A model generated the notes under the pieces. That model made no database searches. It worked only from the letters and a program-made list of their open reading frames with translations, and had not been told where the DNA came from. From CBDUBS01 sp965365445 (lineage in GTDB: Bacteria > Bacteroidota > Rhodothermia > Rhodothermales > DASSAV01): a stretch of 18,943 bases of DNA. Position 1 is the stretch's first letter. Every line of letters starts with the position of its first letter. A program made the position numbers and the translations under genes. The DNA is taken from positions 1 to 18,943 of the forward strand of contig CBDUBS010000060.1 of the NCBI GenBank assembly GCA_965365445.1. Direction: 5' to 3'. Positions 13,493 through 18,943 of the stretch are shown here, piece by piece.

Positions 13493-14254
13493 ATGAACAG
13501 ACGGGGGCTTCCCTTTTTCCTGGGGGGGTGGATGCTTTTTGCGGCCGCCCTGCCGTCGGCGGCTCAACCAACCCCCCGGGACATTCTGCGACGGGTGGAT
13601 GAGAACATGACCTTCAACACCGCCCGGACGATCGCCGACATGACGATCCATTACCGGGGCGGCGATGCACGCACACTGACCTACGAAGCGTGGAGCGAGG
13701 GGGAGGAGCGGTCGTTTCTGGAGTTTACCGCCCCGGCGCGGGATGCCGGCAGCCGGTTCCTCCGACTGGATGACGAGATGTGGATTTTCCTTCCACGCGT
13801 GGGCAAAAGCGTTCGCATCCAGGGCCATATGCTGCGGCAGGGCCTGATGGGGAGCGATTTTTCGTACGGCGACGCCAGCGAAAACCCGAGCCTCATAGAC
13901 GATTACGACGCCACGCTCGAGCGGGAGGAAACGATAGACGGGCGACGGGCTTACATACTGCGCCTCGCGGGTAAACGCGACGATCTGGCCTACCCCGGCC
14001 GGCGGATATGGGTGGATGCCGAGCGCTACGTACCACTCCGGGAGGAACGCTTTGCGCGAAGCGGCAAGCTACTCAAAACAGCTACGTTAAGCGACGTCCG
14101 GCGCGTGGGCGATCGGTGGTATCCGTTCCGGGTAGAGCTCGATAACGCGTTGCAAAGCGATACGCGCACGGTGATGCAACTGAAGCAGTTCGACCTCGAC
14201 GCGGACGTTCCCGAGAACGTCTTTACCCGCCGTCACCTGGAGAGCCGACGATAA
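13493..14254 (+). CDS. LolA-like periplasmic protein (outer-membrane lipoprotein-sorting family)
   Basis: This is a 253-residue exported protein. The start at 13493 gives a typical signal peptide (MNRRGLPFFLGGWMLFAAAL) ending at SAAQ. The in-frame ATG at 13445 would add 16 residues in front of it. The mature part starts with TPRDILRRVDENM and has half-barrel strands characteristic of COG2834/LolA-like proteins: SFLEFTAPARDAGSRFLRLDDEMWIFLP, YILRLAGKRDD and RRIWVDAERYVPLREERF. Such proteins shield a lipid chain in transit across the periplasm. It lies between a LolCDE-like ABC pump and an outer-membrane barrel, 4 bases from the barrel gene. A carrier role linking the two membranes is therefore likely, but the cargo is unknown. 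Confidence 0.85.
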   Translation: MNRRGLPFFLGGWMLFAAALPSAAQPTPRDILRRVDENMTFNTARTIADMTIHYRGGDARTLTYEAWSEGEERSFLEFTAPARDAGSRFLRLDDEMWIFLPRVGKSVRIQGHMLRQGLMGSDFSYGDASENPSLIDDYDATLEREETIDGRRAYILRLAGKRDDLAYPGRRIWVDAERYVPLREERFARSGKLLKTATLSDVRRVGDRWYPFRVELDNALQSDTRTVMQLKQFDLDADVPENVFTRRHLESRR

Positions 14255-14258
14255 ACGG

Positions 14259-15440
14259 ATGAACACGATGGACGGCAACGCAGGCCGGCGGCTCGCCCTG
14301 ATCGGACTGAGCCTGCTCCTGACGAGCTTGCCCGTACGGGCACAGACCAATGTGACCTGGAACGGGTATCTGGAGCATCAGTACAGGGTTAGCTATGGCC
14401 CCCGCCGCTGGACGCACCTCGACTACGACCGGGCCCGTGTGGACGTAAACGCCGTAGCGGGGCGTCGGAGCGTCGTGTCGGTGGCCGCCGTAGGGCAGCT
14501 GTATCGGGGAAACACCGAGACGCGGCTCCGCGACGTGTTGCCGGATGCACTGGCTGACGTCGCAGGGGCGGCGCGGATCCCGCTGGAGGACCGCTTTTAC
14601 CTGAACCATGCGTTCATCACATTGCATCCGGGGCCGCTCGAGATAACGGCGGGAAAGCAGTACCTGGCCTGGGGAGCCGCCTACGTGTTCAACCCGACGG
14701 AGCTGTTCCGGCCCAAGAACGTCTTCGAGCCGGGCTACGAGCGCGAAGGAGTCGGGGCGATAACGGTGCGGGTACCCTTCGGAGCGTTGAGCGACGTACT
14801 CGTAGGGTTGGCGCCGGAGGAGGACCTCGCGTACAGCGGCGCCTTGCTGCGGGTGCGGCACCACGTTTCGGGTTTCGACGTATCGGCTGTCGGGGCTGTC
14901 GTCCATGAAAGCGGGCTGCCCGAGCGCTTGCCGGCGGCAGGCGACACGCTGAACCGCCGGCTCACCGTGGGCGGGGATGTTACGGGCGAGGTGCTTGGCC
15001 TGGGCGTATGGACGGAAGCGGCCTACACGCATGTCGCCGGAACGAACCGCCTGGAAGCCACGGCGGGAGGTAATTACACTTTTCGGGACGGCACGCTGCT
15101 GCTGGTGGAAGGCCATTACGACAGCCGGGCGAAATGGGGAAAACCGTATCCGGCTTCCTGGTGGCTGGGCCGCCTGACGGGGAACGTGCGCACCCTCGGG
15201 AGGACGGAAGTGTACGCCTCGGTCCAGCGTCCCGTGGGGGCGTTTCAGCTCTGGCACATCGGCCTGGCGGCCCTGGTCAATCCCGGCGATCCAAGCGGCG
15301 TGCTGATACCCTCGGTGGCTTATGCCTTTGCCGAAAACGTGGACGTGCTTTTCAACGGCGTCGTGCAGATCGGGCGAGACGGCAGCGAATACAGAGGGCC
15401 GCAATACGGCGGATTCATCCGGGCCAGGGTATACTTCTGA
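14259..15440 (+). CDS. Outer-membrane beta-barrel protein linked to the ABC/LolA-like system
   Basis: This 393-residue protein has an N-terminal signal (hydrophobic about 11-23, cleavage near VRAQ). A chain of amphipathic strands rich in Tyr, Trp and Gly follows (TWNGYLEHQYRVSYG, ITAGKQYLAWGAAYVFNPTE, GGFIRARVYF). The C-terminal residue is Phe, the classic BamA signal. The segment GKQYLAWGAAYVFNPTELF resembles the conserved WG...NP...L region of DUF1302-type barrels. In other Gram-negatives these barrels sit beside LolA-like proteins and RND/MMPL pumps; here an ABC pump takes that place. No plug domain or enzymatic motif is visible. Function is inferred from the operon. The start 4 bases after the preceding stop implies coupled translation. 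Confidence 0.82.
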   Translation: MNTMDGNAGRRLALIGLSLLLTSLPVRAQTNVTWNGYLEHQYRVSYGPRRWTHLDYDRARVDVNAVAGRRSVVSVAAVGQLYRGNTETRLRDVLPDALADVAGAARIPLEDRFYLNHAFITLHPGPLEITAGKQYLAWGAAYVFNPTELFRPKNVFEPGYEREGVGAITVRVPFGALSDVLVGLAPEEDLAYSGALLRVRHHVSGFDVSAVGAVVHESGLPERLPAAGDTLNRRLTVGGDVTGEVLGLGVWTEAAYTHVAGTNRLEATAGGNYTFRDGTLLLVEGHYDSRAKWGKPYPASWWLGRLTGNVRTLGRTEVYASVQRPVGAFQLWHIGLAALVNPGDPSGVLIPSVAYAFAENVDVLFNGVVQIGRDGSEYRGPQYGGFIRARVYF

Positions 15441-15518
15441 ACTCCTCGTCCGGATCATATTGCCGTACGAAAATCATGCATTAACCGGTGCGCCGGGCCA
15501 AACTCTACCTGACCCAAC

Positions 15519-16043
15519 ATGACACGAACCACAGACGAAGCCGCGGCGGCCTTTATCGAGCGGGTCGGCCTGGCCATCGAGCAGCAGGGCCAGCCCCGCA
15601 TCGCCGGACGCATCCTGGGCCGGCTGCTGGTCTGCGACCCGCCATACCAGTCGTTCGATGAGCTCGTGTCCGCTCTGGGAGCCAGCAAAGGCTCCATCAG
15701 CAACATGACCCGGTTGTTGATACACGTTGGGCTCGTGGAAAAGCACAGCCTGCCCGGAGACCGCAGGACGTACTTCCGAATCAGCCCGGGAGCCTGGCAG
15801 CGCGTGTTCCGCAAGCAGTTCGAACATGCACGCCGTCTGAGCGATCTGGCTGCCGAGGGGTTGAACATGCTGGAAAACGACTCCGGAAAGCCAGACGACC
15901 GGCTACGGGAGATGCATGACTTTTATGAGTTCGTGGCCGGATTGGGCCCGGACCTCATTGAAGCGTACAGCGAAAGGCGCGCCGCCGAAAGGGAGGCAGA
16001 GACCGGGCCACCTCCGCCGGATGAAGGTGCGGAACATCGGTAA
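15519..16043 (+). CDS. GbsR/MarR-type transcriptional regulator
   Basis: This is a 174-residue winged-helix DNA-binding protein. The N-terminal helix (FIERVGLAIEQQGQPRIAGRILG) and the helix-turn-helix at about 47-85 (FDELVSALGASKGSISNMTRLL, then the wing LPGDRRTYFRISP) match the GbsR branch of the MarR superfamily. A C-terminal helical region (about 95-160) probably makes the dimer. The tail is proline- and glutamate-rich. It is the last gene of the ABC/LolA-like/barrel operon, 78 bases after the barrel gene. It most likely represses this operon and senses the transported compound or membrane state. In the Bacillus prototype the ligand is choline, but that should not be assumed here. Confidence 0.85.
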   Translation: MTRTTDEAAAAFIERVGLAIEQQGQPRIAGRILGRLLVCDPPYQSFDELVSALGASKGSISNMTRLLIHVGLVEKHSLPGDRRTYFRISPGAWQRVFRKQFEHARRLSDLAAEGLNMLENDSGKPDDRLREMHDFYEFVAGLGPDLIEAYSERRAAEREAETGPPPPDEGAEHR

Positions 16044-16070
16044 TCTTCAGTATTTCCGGGAATATCTGTA

Positions 16071-16116
16071 ACGCAAAAGGCGGCCCGTCCCCCGTCGGGA
16101 AGGCCGCCTTTTGCGT
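16071..16116. terminator. Bidirectional intrinsic terminator between the regulator and yceI
   Basis: A perfect 15-base inverted repeat, ACGCAAAAGGCGGCC (16071-16085) and GGCCGCCTTTTGCGT (16102-16116), encloses a 16-base loop. Each arm holds an A4 or T4 run, so RNA from either strand forms a G+C-rich stem flanked by U residues. It lies 27 bases after the regulator stop and 19 bases after the yceI stop, serving both converging operons. Confidence 0.88.
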
Positions 16117-16135
16117 GTGCAGGTGACAGACGAAG

Positions 16136-16732
16136 TTACCGGGAGGCCGTGCCGCCGCCCGCTATTACGTCGAACTTGACGGTGATGCCGTCGCCGGTGG
16201 AGATCCCTAGGAAGGTAGGCGCTTCCAGGTTGAAGTCACTCATTTTCATCGGGAAGCTGCCCTCGAACCGGACGGCTCCGTTCGGCATTCGCTCGCCGTC
16301 GACCGTCATGCGGATTTTTTTGGTCACGCCGGAGATGCTCAGGCGGCCTTCGGTCGTGAGGGTCGTTTTGGAGGCCGCAGCGGCAGATTGTTTGGCCGAG
16401 GTGAGCTGGAACTGAACCTGCGGGAACTGATCGGCCTTCATGATCTGCTTCATGCGGTTATTCATGGCGGCATGGCCGCAATCCAGCTTGTCGATAGGCA
16501 CGTTCACCTGGACGCCGGATACTTTCAGATTGCCCGAGGCTTCGTGTTCGACGAAACCGCTCACGCTTTCCGCTTCGCATTTCCAGTCGTGAAGGGTCGA
16601 GGTGCCCTCGAACCACAATTTGCTTTCCGGCTGAAAAGCCGATTTTACTTTGGCCTGGTAGCCAACCCAACCGGCGGAAAGGATGGCACTTACCAGCAAA
16701 AGGCCGAACAGGATGCTGCGTTGGTTTTTCAT
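16136..16732 (-). CDS. YceI-family periplasmic lipocalin-like protein
   Basis: This is a 198-residue exported protein. A hydrophobic segment at residues 7-25 acts as signal peptide or anchor. The mature domain has the YceI pattern: KLWFEGTSTLHDWKCEAESVSG at the start, VPIDKLDCGHAAMNNRM in the middle, and closing strands DFNLEAPTFLGISTGDGITVKF. The family forms an eight-stranded barrel that binds long polyisoprenoid or amide lipids. The two cysteines (C52 and C84) could form a disulfide. The gene stands alone between two terminator regions. Upstream on the minus strand, TTTGATATATTAG near 16855 is promoter-like, but I cannot fix a start site. Physiological ligand unknown. Confidence 0.92.
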   Translation of the reverse strand: MKNQRSILFGLLLVSAILSAGWVGYQAKVKSAFQPESKLWFEGTSTLHDWKCEAESVSGFVEHEASGNLKVSGVQVNVPIDKLDCGHAAMNNRMKQIMKADQFPQVQFQLTSAKQSAAAASKTTLTTEGRLSISGVTKKIRMTVDGERMPNGAVRFEGSFPMKMSDFNLEAPTFLGISTGDGITVKFDVIAGGGTASR

Positions 16733-16912
16733 TACGCCCCCGATAGTAGAAAAACTGGATTGTATGTTCGTTTGTACAACGGCGCCGCCTTACTGGACGG
16801 TTTATGTGGATCTTGCGATAAACACTACAGATAGCACGGGCTACCCCTAATATATCAAACACGGTGCCATGATTGAAGGCGGCGGGCCATACTTCATCTG
16901 CCCTTTATGATT

Positions 16913-17563
16913 TCAGGCCCCTCCTTCGCTCTCGACCCACTGGACGGCATGTTGCATCAACTCGGCGGCCGTAGCCAAGTTCAGTTTATTTTTGATGCGC
17001 GCCCGGTACGACTCCACCGTTTTGACGGATAGATGCAGTCGCTCCGCGATTTCCCGGGTGCCGAGGCCCCGGCCGGTCAGTCCGAACACTTCCAGCTCGC
17101 GGTCGCTGAGCACTTCCAGCGGCGACTGGTTGAGCTCTTTTCGGCCGGTCACCATGCCCATGAGCAGCCGTTCCTTAATTTCGTCGCTTACGTAGATGCC
17201 GCCGCCGATGACGTGGCGTACGGCCTTGACGATTACGTCTCCTCCTTCGAGCTTCATGACGTACCCCCGGGCGCCGGCCCGAATGGCGCGTTCGGCATAC
17301 AGCGATTCGTCGTGTCGCGATACGACGAGGATACCCATATGCGGCCGCAAGGCCTGCAAGTGCTTGATCAACTCCAGGCCGCTCATGCCCGGCAGCGAAA
17401 CATCGACGATAGCCAGATCGGGCTCGATTTTTTCGAGTATGCCGAGGGCTTCTTCCGCATCGGCCGCCTGTCCGCACACGGTCAGGTCGGGTTCGCTTTG
17501 AAGCGTTTGCGCCAGGCCCTTCCGCATGAGCGGGTGGTCGTCGATGATGAGGATACGCTTCAT
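16913..17563 (-). CDS. NarL/FixJ-family response regulator
   Basis: This is a 216-residue two-domain transcription factor. The receiver domain (1-120) has acidic pocket Asp8/Asp9, phospho-acceptor Asp54 (AIVDVSLPGMSG), switch Ser82 and Lys104 (YVMK). The LuxR-type helix-turn-helix (about 150-210) reads LSDRELEVFGLTGRGLGTREIAERLHLSVKTVESY. All phosphotransfer residues are intact. Its ATG overlaps the stop of the upstream histidine kinase gene by the four bases ATGA, so the two form a translationally coupled two-component pair. Target genes are unknown. yceI lies downstream on the same strand after about 180 bases that contain a separate promoter region, so co-transcription is uncertain. Confidence 0.95.
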   Translation of the reverse strand: MKRILIIDDHPLMRKGLAQTLQSEPDLTVCGQAADAEEALGILEKIEPDLAIVDVSLPGMSGLELIKHLQALRPHMGILVVSRHDESLYAERAIRAGARGYVMKLEGGDVIVKAVRHVIGGGIYVSDEIKERLLMGMVTGRKELNQSPLEVLSDRELEVFGLTGRGLGTREIAERLHLSVKTVESYRARIKNKLNLATAAELMQHAVQWVESEGGA

Positions 17564-18943
17564 GAAGGATTCTTCTTCGTTTTCGTGAGCCGGCCCCGCG
17601 GCCGGAGGGCATTTCCACGCAGGGGAAGGGTACAGGTAAGAACGGCTCCCCCACCCGCGGAGTTCTCGATTACCAGCGTGGCGCCGATCATCCTGGCCCG
17701 ATGGTGCATGATGCGCACGCCCATTCCTCCGTGCTCGCGGATGGAATCCGGAAAGCCGCTTCCGTCGTCCTGGACGCGAAGCAGCAACCGATCCTTATTG
17801 GACGCAAGCAAAATGACGATGCGAGAGGCGCTGCCGTGCTTCACGCCGTTGCTCACGGCTTCCTGGGCAATGCGATACAGGTGGGTAGCCACCGTGTTGT
17901 TTCGGAGGGTGCTCTGTCCCGTTTCCTCGAATACACAGTGGATGCCGAAGAGCCGTTCGGCGTGAAGGGCCAGGCGTTGCAGGGCGGCGGCCAGGCCGCT
18001 TTCGTCTAGCTCAACCGGTACGAGGCCCCGCGCCAGGCCGCGGGCGTACTGATCGGCTTCGCGGAGGAGGTCCACGATTTCGGAAAAGTCGCGGGCGAGG
18101 GGGTGGTTTTCCGCTTCCAGCTTGCGGGCGAGGTTGCGGCTGATGAGCCCGATGCCGGTGAGCATCTGGCCGAGACCGTCGTGGAGGTCCTGCCCGATCC
18201 GGCGGCGTTCGATCTCGCCGGCTTCCAGTATACCCGTTTCCAGTTGCCGGCGTTCGGTGATGTCGCGAATAATGCCCGTGAAGAGGCGGCGGTCCTCGAA
18301 GCGGATCTCGCTGACGGCCAGATCCATGGGAAACGTCTCGCCGCTTTTGCGCAACCCTACCACCTCGCGCCCGATGCCGATGATTTTTCGGCGGCCTGTT
18401 TGCAGGTACCGGTGCATATACTCATCGTGTTCGCTCCGATAGGGCTCCGGCATGAGTACGTTTACATTCAGCCCGATGACTTCCCCTGCCTTCCAGCCGA
18501 AAATGCGCTCGGCGGCTGCGTTGAACGATTCGATGATACCCTGATCGGATATGCTGATTACGGCGTCTACGGTCGTCTCGACGATTGCGCTGGCCTTGGC
18601 CTCGCTTTCGCGAAGGGCTTCCTCGGCCTGGTTTCGCTCTACGACAGCGGCAAGCATATGGGCAACCGATCCGAGGAACTGCCTTGCCTCTTCCTGGAAC
18701 GGCTCTCCGTTGCGCGTATAGACCACCAGAAATCCGAACGGACCGGTTTCGCCCGGGATGGGGACGGACCAGACTCCCTTCGGGTCTGCGCCGCCCGACG
18801 CAGCGGGGGGCCACTCCGCCGCTCCGGGCGCCCCGGCGGAGGCCCGCAGGACGGGCGCTCCCGTACCGGCCGCCGTTTCATACACCCGACACCCGTCCAC
18901 TTCCAGGGCCCGGACTGTGGCCTGTACGATATACTCCATCAGC
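17560..18943 (-). CDS. GAF/PAS sensor histidine kinase, NarX/DegS (HisKA_3) class, 5' end beyond the window
   Basis: The C-terminal 460 or so residues are visible; the frame is open to the right edge, so the N-terminus is missing. Numbering from the Met at 18939, a partial GAF domain occupies 1-100 and a short coiled coil 100-115. A FixL-like PAS domain follows at about 113-230 (NVNVLMPEPYRSEHDEYMHRY). A HisKA_3 helix has the phospho-accepting His253 in ERRRIGQDLHDGLGQ. The HATPase has N-box EAVSNGVKHG, G1 DDGSGF and G2 GGMGVR. At the position of the FixL heme-ligand histidine (xHIIGIGR), this protein has Lys185 (RKIIGIGR), so heme-based oxygen sensing is not expected. There are no membrane helices in the visible part. 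The partner regulator overlaps by four bases. Confidence 0.93.
   Translation of the reverse strand, partial: LMEYIVQATVRALEVDGCRVYETAAGTGAPVLRASAGAPGAAEWPPAASGGADPKGVWSVPIPGETGPFGFLVVYTRNGEPFQEEARQFLGSVAHMLAAVVERNQAEEALRESEAKASAIVETTVDAVISISDQGIIESFNAAAERIFGWKAGEVIGLNVNVLMPEPYRSEHDEYMHRYLQTGRRKIIGIGREVVGLRKSGETFPMDLAVSEIRFEDRRLFTGIIRDITERRQLETGILEAGEIERRRIGQDLHDGLGQMLTGIGLISRNLARKLEAENHPLARDFSEIVDLLREADQYARGLARGLVPVELDESGLAAALQRLALHAERLFGIHCVFEETGQSTLRNNTVATHLYRIAQEAVSNGVKHGSASRIVILLASNKDRLLLRVQDDGSGFPDSIREHGGMGVRIMHHRARMIGATLVIENSAGGGAVLTCTLPLRGNALRPRGRLTKTKKNPS

Noticed and set aside
14223..15458. 411-codon open frame on the minus strand opposite the barrel gene
   Set aside because: The plus-strand frame has a signal peptide, barrel strands and a terminal Phe; the antisense product is rich in Arg, Pro and His with no fold-like pattern.
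1..18943. CRISPR arrays, insertion sequences, tRNA or rRNA genes, phage or toxin-antitoxin genes
   Set aside because: A read of both strands found no direct repeat arrays, transposase motifs, cloverleaf sequences or rRNA-like stretches.

Overview
The window is high-GC, gene-dense bacterial DNA. Several traits suggest the Bacteroidota/Rhodothermota side of the tree, perhaps a Rhodothermales-like organism; this is an inference from gene content, and no rRNA is present to confirm it. The traits are a short primary-type sigma factor with no region 1.1, mostly weak Shine-Dalgarno sequences, Gram-negative envelope genes (lipobox lipoprotein, outer-membrane barrels, LolA-like and YceI proteins) and a CysO-type sulfur-carrier operon.

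Layout. 1-682 (-): 5' part of an HtrA/DegP protease, running off the left edge. 986-1645 (+): KtrA/TrkA RCK potassium-channel regulator. 1653-4231 (-): stress/transcription block with CbpA-type DnaJ, Hsp20 and an RpoD/SigA-type sigma factor; hsp20 has its own sigma-54-like promoter, structured leader and terminator. 4232-4871: long gap. 4872-7936 (+): a poly-cysteine leader peptide and attenuator, then cysM, mec (JAMM), cysO and moeZ. 7996-9773 (-): beta-barrel-like protein and S41 lipoprotein peptidase. 10175-16043 (+): LolD-like ATPase, two FtsX/LolC-type permeases, LolA-like periplasmic protein, outer-membrane barrel and GbsR/MarR regulator. 16136-16732 (-): YceI. 16913-18943 (-): NarL-type response regulator and its PAS/GAF histidine kinase, which runs off the right edge.

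The most striking element is the cysteine operon leader. A 28-residue ORF with four consecutive Cys codons precedes a strong intrinsic terminator 34 bases before cysM. Four mutually exclusive segments can be read directly: 1 (4889-4897) pairs with 2 (4928-4936), 2 pairs with 3 (5007-5014), and 3 pairs with 4 (5025-5030 plus inner bases). This is the layout of a classical amino-acid attenuator, with the Cys codons in the 1:2 loop. It would switch on a protein-thiocarboxylate cysteine pathway in response to scarce charged Cys-tRNA. The operon's sulfur carrier ends in Gly-Gly-Leu rather than Gly-Gly, so the neighbouring JAMM protease probably has to trim it before use.

The second notable unit is the six-gene envelope operon. 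Its ATPase, permeases, periplasmic carrier and outer-membrane barrel look like a dedicated lipid or lipoprotein trafficking route with its own regulator.
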